A stretch of DNA of 64,000 bases from contig CAZIDG010000005.1 of NCBI GenBank assembly GCA_964538065.1, positions 1 through 64,000 on the forward strand, given 5' to 3'. The translations under genes were made by a program, and so were the position numbers. This document shows positions 37,810 to 47,177 of this stretch, in pieces. Source of the stretch: G963664225 sp964538065. GTDB lineage: Bacteria; Verrucomicrobiota; Verrucomicrobiia; Limisphaerales; UBA1319. Each line of letters begins with the position of its first letter. Position 1 is the stretch's first letter. Below the pieces are notes generated by a model. It was not told the origin of the DNA. It ran no database searches and saw only the letters and a list, made by a program, of their open reading frames with translations.

Positions 37810-38208
37810 ATGAATCCTGAATCCACCCCCCCGTCGGCCCCAACGCCCAATCCTGCCAATTCCACAGGGCTTTCATCGGATCTTTCGACCAAGGTCAATC
37901 AACTCGAACAAGGGTTCTATGGCCTGCGCAACCAGTTCCTGATTTTGCTCATCATCATTGCCGTGCTGAATTGCAGTCTTAACGTGTTCATCCTGAAACA
38001 GGTTTCGATCCTGCATAAACAGATCGTGGATAATGCGAGCCTGATTGAAACCTATCAGCAAAAGGACGCACCCAAGATGAACCAATTCGTGGAACAGCTG
38101 AAGGCCTTTGCACAAAACAACCCGGACTTTGCACCTGTTTTGATGAAATACTTGGGAACCAACGGGATGCAGCCCGCTCCTGTCACCAACAAACCTGCCC
38201 TGCCATAA
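37810..38208 (+). CDS. Small membrane protein with cytoplasmic coiled coil, unknown
   Basis: 132 residues: a Pro/Ser-rich N-terminus, a short helix (LSTKVNQLEQGFYGLR), one transmembrane helix (FLILLIIIAVLNCSLNVFIL), a coiled stretch (VSILHKQIVDNASLIETYQ) and a tail ending in a Pro-rich segment. It starts three bases after the stop of the preceding small membrane protein, so the two are almost certainly one transcript. The tail includes the phrase NNPDFAPVLMKYLG, echoing NPAMDNVLQTIG in its neighbour, so the two may be diverged paralogues. Function unknown. A hairpin follows the stop. Confidence 0.65.
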   Translation: MNPESTPPSAPTPNPANSTGLSSDLSTKVNQLEQGFYGLRNQFLILLIIIAVLNCSLNVFILKQVSILHKQIVDNASLIETYQQKDAPKMNQFVEQLKAFAQNNPDFAPVLMKYLGTNGMQPAPVTNKPALP

Positions 38209-38237
38209 GTCGGCACGGCCGTTTACCCCTTTTCATT

Positions 38238-38269
38238 AAACCCGTAGTATCAACAGATGCTACGGGTTT
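38238..38269. terminator. Hairpin between convergent genes
   Basis: AAACCCGTAG (38238-38247) pairs perfectly with CTACGGGTTT (38260-38269) around a 12-base loop, between the stops of two convergent genes. It touches the end of the minus-strand gene. T-runs on either side are short, so it is a modest bidirectional terminator. Confidence 0.5.
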
Positions 38270-38661
38270 GTCTTTGTGAGACTGTGGCCGCATTCCATGC
38301 AGAAGTGCGCACGGGGCGGGCACTTGGCGCCGCAGTTGGAGCAGGACTGACGGGTCGCCTTGTGCCGGTAATGAATCACCAGATTCCGGATATAGGGAAC
38401 CCAGGTGAACGCATAGCCAAAGATGAAAACGGAATCCTTCTGGTACAACGCGTAGGCAAAAAGCGTCAGTGCCCCCACAAGACTCAGCCACCAAAACGCC
38501 ACAGGCACGACCACCTGTTTTTGCTTCTCAGTGGCATACCACTGGACCATGAAACGCGAGAAAAAGGTCAGGTTGCCCAACCAACCAATGACCTTCCACG
38601 TGCTCCACTCGATCCCCAAGAATTTGCCGTCATAGAATAGAATGCCCAAGATCGCGTCCAT
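38260..38661 (-). CDS. LAB_N-domain membrane protein with C-terminal zinc ribbon
   Basis: 133 residues from the ATG at 38661, which has GAGG six bases upstream; a TTG at 38673 is the alternative. Three hydrophobic segments (VIGWLGNLTFFSRFMVQWY, VPVAFWWLSLVGALTLFAYA, SVFIFGYAFTWVPYIRNLV) and the conserved Gln-Trp match the lipid A biosynthesis N-terminal (LAB_N) family. That domain occurs fused to LpxB or alone, and its biochemical role is unclear. The last ~25 residues form a four-cysteine zinc ribbon (CSNCGAKCPP, then FCMECG), an unusual addition to LAB_N. It probably lies in the inner membrane with the ribbon in the cytoplasm. No lipid A genes are adjacent. Confidence 0.8.
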   Translation of the reverse strand: MDAILGILFYDGKFLGIEWSTWKVIGWLGNLTFFSRFMVQWYATEKQKQVVVPVAFWWLSLVGALTLFAYALYQKDSVFIFGYAFTWVPYIRNLVIHYRHKATRQSCSNCGAKCPPRAHFCMECGHSLTKTNP

Positions 38662-38746
38662 ACAATGCCTCAATTAAGGTGGTCCTGCGCCTCCATGGCA
38701 ATTCAAAACAGCATGTGCAGAGCGTGCCCGGCGCAGGCATCCTGAC

Positions 38747-39880
38747 TTACTTGGCTGCCTTGCGTGAAATCTGTTCGGCTATCATTTGCTCAACTTTGTA
38801 TGCCAGCTGATCCCGGCCGTTCAAATCCCGGATCTGACCGCTCTTGTCCACCAACCACATGGCTGGGATGGAGTTGATGCCGAATTCCTGACTAATGGCG
38901 TTTTCCCATCCCTTGCCGTCAAAATACTGGGGCCAGGCCATCTTTTCCTTGGCGATAAACTGGGTCAAGGCATCCTTGTCCTTATCCAGGCTGATGCCGA
39001 CAATTTCAAAACCCTTGGAATGAAATTTGTCATAGACCTCCTTAACATTGGGTAATTCCGCCACGCAGGGACCGCACCATGTGGCCCAGAAATCAATCAA
39101 AACCACCTTGCCCATCAATTTCTCCATATCGACTTCCCGGCCATCGATTGCCGTGAATTTGATCGCAGGTTTCCTGCCCACCATGTCCATGCGCTTCAAC
39201 ATGGCCTTCGCCTGGCGTTTGATCTCCTCAGGGGCCTGGCCAGCCACGATATCTTCAGCCAGACTGCGGCTTTTATCCATGCTCGATTTGGATGCCAGAC
39301 CCAGCAACATCTGGTAAACCTCCCGTCGATTGGGGTATTCCTTCATCAACTGCCGAATGCCATCTTCATACTCCTGGAGTGCCTGCCCACGGTTGGTGGC
39401 CATTTTGGCCCTGACGGACCGATCCAAGGCCTGAGCCTTCAGATTGAACCTCTCCTCCTCGGGAAGATTGGGGTTCTTCAACTTCTCAGCTTCCAATTCC
39501 ATCAGGCGCGCCATCACATTGGTGTTTCCAAAGCGATAGGCTGTGGTGAGCATATCCCACTCCTTGGTCCTGGCCTTTTCCGCGTTTGGCGAATCCGGAT
39601 ATTGACGTAAAAAATCCCTGACCTTTGCAGCCGCCTCGGCCGCGAGTTCGCCTTGCTTCTTCTGAAATTGTGCCAGAGCCTCCGGGGATGGACGATTCGT
39701 GCGCCACTCAGCCGGAAAATCAGGTGGCCGCAGAGCCTTCTGCACCTCCGCCCAGGCAGTCTCGGCTGTGGCCCCGGCTGTCTTGGCGTCTGTCTGGGCA
39801 TGCGCAACACATTGCATTGCAAGCACCAACGAAACAAGAAGTGTCAAGCTCCTCAGTCTGGCGTCAATCGTATGAAACAT
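38747..39880 (-). CDS. TlpA/ResA-like thioredoxin-fold protein
   Basis: 377 residues with a signal peptide (LTLLVSLVLAMQCVAHAQ). The first ~230 residues are helical and Lys/Arg/Glu-rich, reminiscent of tetratricopeptide-like helices. The C-terminal ~140 residues are a TlpA/ResA-type thioredoxin domain with VVLIDFWATWCGPC (active-site WCGPC near residue 267), then IVGISLDKDKDAL, and a cis-proline region NSIPAMWLVDKSG. It is probably a periplasmic thiol-disulfide reductase or a sensor using that fold. Many PVC and Bacteroidota genomes encode such helical-TlpA fusions without a known partner. It is monocistronic here, and its substrate is unknown. Confidence 0.85.
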   Translation of the reverse strand: MFHTIDARLRSLTLLVSLVLAMQCVAHAQTDAKTAGATAETAWAEVQKALRPPDFPAEWRTNRPSPEALAQFQKKQGELAAEAAAKVRDFLRQYPDSPNAEKARTKEWDMLTTAYRFGNTNVMARLMELEAEKLKNPNLPEEERFNLKAQALDRSVRAKMATNRGQALQEYEDGIRQLMKEYPNRREVYQMLLGLASKSSMDKSRSLAEDIVAGQAPEEIKRQAKAMLKRMDMVGRKPAIKFTAIDGREVDMEKLMGKVVLIDFWATWCGPCVAELPNVKEVYDKFHSKGFEIVGISLDKDKDALTQFIAKEKMAWPQYFDGKGWENAISQEFGINSIPAMWLVDKSGQIRDLNGRDQLAYKVEQMIAEQISRKAAK

Positions 39881-40285
39881 GTTTTTTTTCTATCATTCAT
39901 CGCCTTTGATTGCAACCAAAGCCGCATCTCTTTTGTCATCTACAAGTGGTTGGACTGTGCCGCCAGACGCACATCTGGCCAAGTAGATTACTCTTTGACA
40001 CCAGCGTTTTGTAGCTTTAGAGATGAGTTAGCTACTTTTTCAATACATTGTCTTGTGTGCCTCACGGCATCACAATGCGATGTGGTAAAATGAGTGAAGC
40101 CTATGGTTGCTTGTAACGGATTCATGGATAGGGAGAAACTCCAGGTTTTATCTGGGGAGCGCGAGAGGACGAAATCCGACGTAAAGTCATTCCTCGTGAA
40201 CGCTACAGCTATTTCTTTTGACAACCACTTTGCGAGATCGTAAACATTTAAACCAAGCCTAGTTCACATTCAAAACAGTCATCAT
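39881..40285. other. Intergenic region between divergent genes
   Basis: About 400 bases. No convincing gene: one minus-strand frame (39988-40224) begins with TTG and matches nothing I know. Two small hairpins are visible: GCCAGA/TCTGGC (39962-39979), and GTAGCT/AGCTAC (40011-40035) followed by TTTTT, which resembles a terminator on the plus strand and might end a short unannotated transcript. The promoters of the thioredoxin-like and pseudopilin genes must lie here. Confidence 0.35.
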
Positions 40286-41179
40286 ATGCATATGCTGATC
40301 GTACCTCAACGAGGTTCCTCCAACCGTCAAACCACCAGAGGGTTTACCCTCATTGAACTTCTGGTCGTCATCGCCATCATCGCCATTCTGGCTGGCATGA
40401 TGCTTCCGGCTCTGGCCAAGGCCAAAACCAAGGCACAGGGCATTCAATGCATGAATAACGGAAAACAGCTGATCCTGGCCGTGCAGCTCTACGCGGGCGA
40501 CTACATGGAACTGATGCCCCCCAATCCGGATGACTCCAATACCACGGTGGGTCACAACTGGTGCGCCGCTTCGATGGCTGATGCTCAACAAGCCACCAAC
40601 CTGTTGTATTTGAGGGACTCCCGATATAATGCCCTGGCCAAATATACGGCCAGGAATGTCCAAATTTACAAATGCGTCGCCGACAAACGAATGGTCACCA
40701 TCGGCGGACGGCAATACCCCACTGTCCGCAGCTTTTCCATGAGCCAGGCCGTGGGCACCATCTGTCCAGGATTTGATAAAGGCTCCGGCCACAGTGGCGT
40801 GCCCACGATGTCTGTCAACGGCCCCTGGTTGGACAACTCCCATAACCACAAACGTAATACACCCTACAGGACCTTTGGCAAAAACTCTGATTTTGTGAAT
40901 CCTGCCAAGACATGGGTCTTCATCGACGAGGATCAATACAGCATCAACGATGGTGGTTTCGCGGTGGGATGCAGCACTCCCGAGTGGATCGACTTCCCTG
41001 GAACCTACCATAACATGGCTTGCGGCGTTGGTTTTGCCGATGGCCACTCGGAAATTCACAAGTGGGTGTGTGCCACCACCAAGGTCAAAAGCGCGAACGA
41101 GGTTGCCCGTCGTAGTGTGTCCAGTGACCGACGCGACTGGCAGTGGCTTGCCGAACGCACCACCTCGCGTCTCAGGTAA
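40286..41179 (+). CDS. Type II secretion pseudopilin-like protein (H-X9-DG type)
   Basis: 297 residues. The prepilin N-terminus is clear: a short basic leader, cleavage site RG before FTLIELLVVIAIIAIL, and the conserved Glu at +5. The C-terminal signature H-X9-DG is exact (HNMACGVGFADG), typical of the large families of isolated pseudopilins in Planctomycetes and Verrucomicrobia. A prepilin peptidase elsewhere would process it; it may be a minor subunit of a type II secretion-like filament or a free surface protein. No secretion genes are adjacent. It is preceded by ~400 bases of noncoding DNA and followed by a strong terminator, so it is a single-gene unit. Confidence 0.9.
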   Translation: MHMLIVPQRGSSNRQTTRGFTLIELLVVIAIIAILAGMMLPALAKAKTKAQGIQCMNNGKQLILAVQLYAGDYMELMPPNPDDSNTTVGHNWCAASMADAQQATNLLYLRDSRYNALAKYTARNVQIYKCVADKRMVTIGGRQYPTVRSFSMSQAVGTICPGFDKGSGHSGVPTMSVNGPWLDNSHNHKRNTPYRTFGKNSDFVNPAKTWVFIDEDQYSINDGGFAVGCSTPEWIDFPGTYHNMACGVGFADGHSEIHKWVCATTKVKSANEVARRSVSSDRRDWQWLAERTTSRLR

Positions 41180-41207
41180 CATTATTGATTTCCAAATCGA
41201 AATCTCC

Positions 41208-41240
41208 AATCCCCCCTGTTCAACCAGGGGGGATTTTTTA
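41208..41240 (+). terminator. Rho-independent terminator after pseudopilin gene
   Basis: AATCCCCCCTG (41208-41218) pairs over 11 bases with CAGGGGGGATT (41225-41235), loop six bases, followed by a T-run. It lies 28 bases past the stop codon. Confidence 0.9.
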
Positions 41241-41310
41241 TGGCCACCACCGGTCCCCATGCAATGCGGCCATCTTTGACATTCCTGATGGCCCTCCTTA
41301 ACGTAGGGGC

Positions 41311-43347
<2,037 letters not shown>

Positions 43348-43442
43348 GCCAGACGCGGCTGATATATTCAGACGGTAAACATGGCATGCTCGAGTGCCTG
43401 CCAGAAGTATTTGTTTTTTTGGGGAAAAACGTGTCCCAAGGC

Positions 43443-43471
43443 TTGACTAATCGCTAGGGCCACAGGATGAT
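43443..43471 (+). promoter_or_regulatory. Putative promoter of rpoD
   Basis: TTGACT (43443-43448) and GATGAT (43466-43471) with a 17-base spacer match five and four consensus positions. They lie 44 bases before the rpoD start in the 167-base gap after uvrB. A small stem GGCA/TGCC (43383-43398) with a later T-run (43411-43420) may end the uvrB transcript. Confidence 0.4.
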
Positions 43472-43514
43472 AGATAATCGTCGGGCAGGAGAATCACCTT
43501 AACTGTGCAAACCT

Positions 43515-45347
43515 ATGGCAAAAGCGAAGGCTGTGATCCGGACGAAACGTAAGTCTGAGCTGCCGAAGCCCAAAACCAGGAAAAGAACTAAACAGGCCAC
43601 GAGGAGCCGCCCACGTCATCCCAACGGAGCACGGATGTCTGTCAAGGCGAAGCCAGTGGTTGCTCCCATCCATGATCCAGGGGGAAATGGCAAATCCCAC
43701 AACCTCGAAACGGTATTCCCCTCCCCCCCAGGCATCGATGTCAAAAGCCTTGTAAAAGACCTGCTGCGCCAGGCACAGGACCAGGGTTATCTCACCTTCT
43801 CAGACATCTCCGAATCCATTCCCGCCCGCTTCATCACCCCCGAAATTCTGGACGAAGTTTTTAACAGCCTCCGCAATCTTGAAATCGAAATCGTGGACCA
43901 GGCTGAAGTGGACCGCATCAAGGGAGCCGAGGGTGATGATGATGACCATGCCAAGATCGACGCCTTGGATGATCCGGTGCGGATGTATTTGAAGCAAATG
44001 GGTTTGGTTCCCCTGCTCACCCATGAGCAGGAAGTCGCCATCTCCAAACGCATCGAGCACGCGGAGGAATGCATGAAGAACACCATCTACGGGATGGGGT
44101 TTGCAGCGAAGGAACACGTTGCCATTGCAGAGAAACTGACCGCCGAGCCTCCCAAGGAACGGTTTGACCGGGTGGTGCTGGACCAAAAAATCGAAACCCG
44201 CGAGAACCATCTCAAAGCCCTGCGCCGGCTTGGCCGCGAGGTGCGCGCATTGGATCAAATCGTGGATGACGCATATGCCGCATGGGACTGCGCTGAATCC
44301 GCATCCAGGAAGGAATCCCGGTGGGCAGCCTTTAAAAAGTGGGATCAGAAGCTCCAGAAAACTTTCCCCCGTTTCTATTATAAACAGAAGGTGATCGAAG
44401 AGATGGCCATGGTGTCAGACAACATCCATGACAAGCTGCTGGCATGCATCCAGACCATTGAGGTCTGCAAAAGAAACGGCCACCAGGACACCCAGCAGAT
44501 TCTCAACACCGAAAAAAGCAAGCTGGAAGTCCTGGAGGCTTTCATCCGAATGCCTGCACAACAGTACTTTGAGCTTCATCGTCAACTGCGCAAAGCCACC
44601 GCTGAAGCCGCACGAGCCAAGACTGAGATGGTCGAGGCGAATCTGAGGCTGGTAATCTCGATCGCCAAGAAATACACCAACCGCGGCTTGAGCTTTCTGG
44701 ATTTGATTCAGGAAGGCAACATGGGCCTCATGAAAGCCGTGGAGAAATTCGAATACCGCCGGGGGTACAAGTTCTCGACCTACGCCACCTGGTGGATTCG
44801 CCAGGCCATCACAAGGGCCATTGCAGACCAGGCTCGCACCATTCGCATCCCCGTCCACATGATTGAAACCATCAACCGTGTCATGCGGGTCCAGAAACAG
44901 CTCTTCCAGGATTTTGGCCGCGAGGCAACCTGCGATGAGATCGCCGACGAAATGCAGATGCCCGTGGACCGGATTCGCGCCATCCTGAAGATGGCGCAAC
45001 AACCCATCTCACTGCATTCACCTGTTGGCGACGGTGAGGACTCCAATTTTGGCGATTTCATTGAGGACAAATCCGCGGAAAGTCCATCTGACACCACCAG
45101 CTTCAGCATACTCAAGGACCGTCTGGGCAATGTCCTGACCAGTCTGAACGAGCGGGAGCGAAAGGTGCTTGAATTGCGCTTTGGGCTCGGAGATGGTTAT
45201 GCCCGCACGCTGGACGAGGTGGGCAAGCAATTCAAGGTCACCCGGGAACGAATCCGGCAGATTGAAGCGAAGGCCTTGCGTAAAATGCGCCATCCCACCC
45301 GCATCCGGCAGTTGCAGGGTTTTCTGGAGCAACATACTGAAAAATGA
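43515..45347 (+). CDS. rpoD: RNA polymerase primary sigma factor (RpoD)
   Basis: 610 residues. A very basic, lysine/arginine-rich N-terminal ~50 residues precede region 1.1 (VKSLVKDLLRQAQDQGYLTF). Region 1.2 is DDPVRMYLKQMGLVPLLT. After a ~180-residue nonconserved region, region 2 (LRLVISIAKKYTNRGLSFLD, LIQEGNMGLMKAVEKFEYR, FSTYATWWIRQAITRAIADQ) holds core binding, -10 recognition and melting. Region 3 follows, and region 4 (VLELRFGLGDGYARTLDEVG, then TRERIRQIEAKALRKMRHP) binds -35. All regions present mark it as the housekeeping group 1 sigma. Its TGA overlaps the purN ATG, so translation of the two is coupled. No strong Shine-Dalgarno is visible. Confidence 0.96.
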   Translation: MAKAKAVIRTKRKSELPKPKTRKRTKQATRSRPRHPNGARMSVKAKPVVAPIHDPGGNGKSHNLETVFPSPPGIDVKSLVKDLLRQAQDQGYLTFSDISESIPARFITPEILDEVFNSLRNLEIEIVDQAEVDRIKGAEGDDDDHAKIDALDDPVRMYLKQMGLVPLLTHEQEVAISKRIEHAEECMKNTIYGMGFAAKEHVAIAEKLTAEPPKERFDRVVLDQKIETRENHLKALRRLGREVRALDQIVDDAYAAWDCAESASRKESRWAAFKKWDQKLQKTFPRFYYKQKVIEEMAMVSDNIHDKLLACIQTIEVCKRNGHQDTQQILNTEKSKLEVLEAFIRMPAQQYFELHRQLRKATAEAARAKTEMVEANLRLVISIAKKYTNRGLSFLDLIQEGNMGLMKAVEKFEYRRGYKFSTYATWWIRQAITRAIADQARTIRIPVHMIETINRVMRVQKQLFQDFGREATCDEIADEMQMPVDRIRAILKMAQQPISLHSPVGDGEDSNFGDFIEDKSAESPSDTTSFSILKDRLGNVLTSLNERERKVLELRFGLGDGYARTLDEVGKQFKVTRERIRQIEAKALRKMRHPTRIRQLQGFLEQHTEK

Positions 45348-45967
45348 CTGTCTCTAACAAATTGCGGATCGGTGTGCTGGGATCAGGCAAGGGTTCGAAC
45401 ATGGTGTCCATCGCAGAGGCTTGTGCCGCGAACGCCATTCCCGTCGAGATTGCACTGGTGATCAGTGACGTTGAAAACGCAGGCATACTCGATCATGCCC
45501 GTCGTTTTGGCATTCCTGCGCGGTATATGCCTCCCGGCAAATTCCGGACCAAACTTGATGAAGAGGCTGAGAAGGCCTACGTGGGGGCTTTGAAGGATGC
45601 GGGTGTTGAGTTCGTTGCGCTGGCCGGTTTCATGCGCATCATCAAAAGCGCCTTCCTGAGCGCCTTTCCGATGCGGGTCATCAACATCCATCCCTCCCTC
45701 CTCCCCTCCTTCCCTGGATTGGAGGCCTGGAAGCAAGCGCTTGAGTACGGCGTCAAGCACGCTGGTTGTACGGTCCATTTCGTGGATGCCGGAGTGGACG
45801 CCGGCCCCATCATCGCCCAGGAAACCGTGCCTGTCATGGACGACGACACCCCTGCCACGTTGCATGCGCGGATTCAGGTGGCCGAACGCCGCATTTACCC
45901 TGCGGCCTTGGGAGCTCTGGCCCGCCGCGAACTCGTTGTTGAGGGCCGGCGCGTGCGTCACATTTGA
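45344..45967 (+). CDS. purN: Phosphoribosylglycinamide formyltransferase
   Basis: 207 residues. It transfers a formyl group from 10-formyl-tetrahydrofolate to GAR in purine synthesis. The phosphoribose loop is VLGSGKGSNM near the N-terminus. The catalytic Asn-His-Asp triad appears as NIHPSLLPSFPG and DAGVDAGPIIAQ. Length is typical. The ATG overlaps the rpoD stop in ATGA, so its translation depends on ribosomes finishing rpoD; I know of no general reason for that pairing. No terminator is evident before hisG. Confidence 0.93.
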   Translation: MTVSNKLRIGVLGSGKGSNMVSIAEACAANAIPVEIALVISDVENAGILDHARRFGIPARYMPPGKFRTKLDEEAEKAYVGALKDAGVEFVALAGFMRIIKSAFLSAFPMRVINIHPSLLPSFPGLEAWKQALEYGVKHAGCTVHFVDAGVDAGPIIAQETVPVMDDDTPATLHARIQVAERRIYPAALGALARRELVVEGRRVRHI

Positions 45968-46083
45968 ACGACCATAAACACACGCCGGGGGCAGTGGTAT
46001 GGCCCGTTACACCGTTTTCCTCGTTGTCTCGATACATTCCTGCTGGCATCGGCCCATGAATGGTTTATAATTTACTTTCTTTT

Positions 46084-46965
46084 ATGAGTGCAAAAGACGT
46101 TCTCAGGATGGGCTTGCCCAAAGGCAGCCTGCAGGATGCCACGATTGAAAAGATGGCCAAGGCCGGATTCAACATCCAGGTCAGCAGTCGCTCGTATGTG
46201 CCGTATGTGGATGATCCAGAACTCGAAATACGCCTGATCCGGGCTCAAGAGATCAGTCGATATGTCGATCATGGCTACCTGGATTGTGGCATCACCGGCC
46301 ATGATTGGATCTGTGAGAACAACTCGGATGTGCATGAAGTCGGTGAATTTCTGTTTAGCAAGGCAACACGCCAACCGGCTCGCTGGGTTCTGGCAGTTCC
46401 CGAAAAGTCCCCGATCAAGTCCGTCAAGGATCTGGCCGGCAAGAGAATCGCCACCGAGGTGGTCAACATCACCAAGCAATACCTGAAAAAGAACGGCGTA
46501 AAGGCCGAAGTCGAGTTTTCATGGGGGGCCACAGAGTTCAAGGCCCATGAATTGGTGGATGCCATCGTGGAGATCACAGAAACAGGCAGTAGTCTGCGTG
46601 CCAACAATTTACGAATAGTTGAGAACATCCTCGTATCCACGCCCAGGCTCATTGTAAACCATCAAACCTGGAAGAACGAGTGGAAGCGCAGCAAGATCGA
46701 ACAGATCGCCTTGTTGCTCAAAGGCGCCCTCGAAGCCGAAGCCAAGGTGGGTCTGAAAATGAACGTTTCGAAAAATAATTTAGCAAATTTGTTGAAATGT
46801 TTGCCCGCTTTGCGTAATCCAACTATTTCAGGTTTGAGTCAGTCGGACTGGGTTGCGGTGGAGACCATCATTGACGAGCATATCGTACGTGAATTAATCC
46901 CCCGGATGAAGGCCGCTGGCGCAGAAGGAATTATTGAATATCCACTAAACAAAGTGGTATATTAA
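46084..46965 (+). CDS. hisG: ATP phosphoribosyltransferase, long form
   Basis: 293 residues from the ATG at 46084 (MSAKDVLRMGLPKGSL); an in-frame ATG at 46060 would add eight. It joins ATP and PRPP as the first step of histidine synthesis. The catalytic core shows GLPKGSLQ, DCGITGHDW, GKRIATEVVNITKQYL and the PRPP loop IVEITETGSSLRANNLR. The C-terminal ~75 residues (KMNVSKNNLANLLKCLPAL, then IDEHIVRELIPRMKAAGAEG) are the ACT-like domain that mediates feedback inhibition by histidine. It is therefore the long, HisZ-independent form. The last third is AT-richer than the first. Followed 23 bases later by a tiny ribosomal gene. Confidence 0.95.
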   Translation: MSAKDVLRMGLPKGSLQDATIEKMAKAGFNIQVSSRSYVPYVDDPELEIRLIRAQEISRYVDHGYLDCGITGHDWICENNSDVHEVGEFLFSKATRQPARWVLAVPEKSPIKSVKDLAGKRIATEVVNITKQYLKKNGVKAEVEFSWGATEFKAHELVDAIVEITETGSSLRANNLRIVENILVSTPRLIVNHQTWKNEWKRSKIEQIALLLKGALEAEAKVGLKMNVSKNNLANLLKCLPALRNPTISGLSQSDWVAVETIIDEHIVRELIPRMKAAGAEGIIEYPLNKVVY

Positions 46966-46988
46966 ATAATAAAGACGCAAATAAAAAT

Positions 46989-47090
46989 ATGGGTTCACTA
47001 AAGAAACGCCGTAAGGCGAAAATTAACAAACATAAGCGGCGCAAGAAGATGCGTGCCAATCGCCATAAGAAGCGCACTTGGCAGCAGTAA
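46989..47090 (+). CDS. 33-residue COX24/AURKAIP1-like small ribosomal protein
   Basis: A 34-codon gene of almost pure Lys/Arg composition: it begins MGSLKKRRKAKINKHKRRKK and ends RTWQQ. It matches from memory the AURKAIP1/COX24-domain family, the bacterial small-subunit protein bS22 type, in which KKRRKKM and HK repeats contact 16S rRNA. Very short length, extreme basicity, the location between hisG and a strong terminator, and ordinary codons support it as real. It is easy to miss in automated gene calling. Confidence 0.85.
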   Translation: MGSLKKRRKAKINKHKRRKKMRANRHKKRTWQQ

Positions 47091-47133
47091 AAGCCGCTGC
47101 CTGCGCCTTTTGGTATCTGTCCGTTTTCAGAAA

Positions 47134-47165
47134 CGCACCCCGCTTGTGTCGGGGTGCGCTTTTCT
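47134..47165 (+). terminator. Rho-independent terminator after the small ribosomal gene
   Basis: CGCACCCCG (47134-47142) pairs over nine bases with CGGGGTGCG (47150-47158), loop seven bases, followed by CTTTTCTT. It lies 43 bases past the small gene and just ahead of the TPR gene start, arguing that the latter has its own promoter or is expressed by readthrough. Confidence 0.85.
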
Positions 47166-47177
47166 TATTATAAACTC

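Noticed and set aside
39988..40224. 78-codon minus-strand frame between the thioredoxin-like gene and a pseudopilin
   Set aside because: Starts with TTG, has no ribosome binding site and matches nothing remembered.
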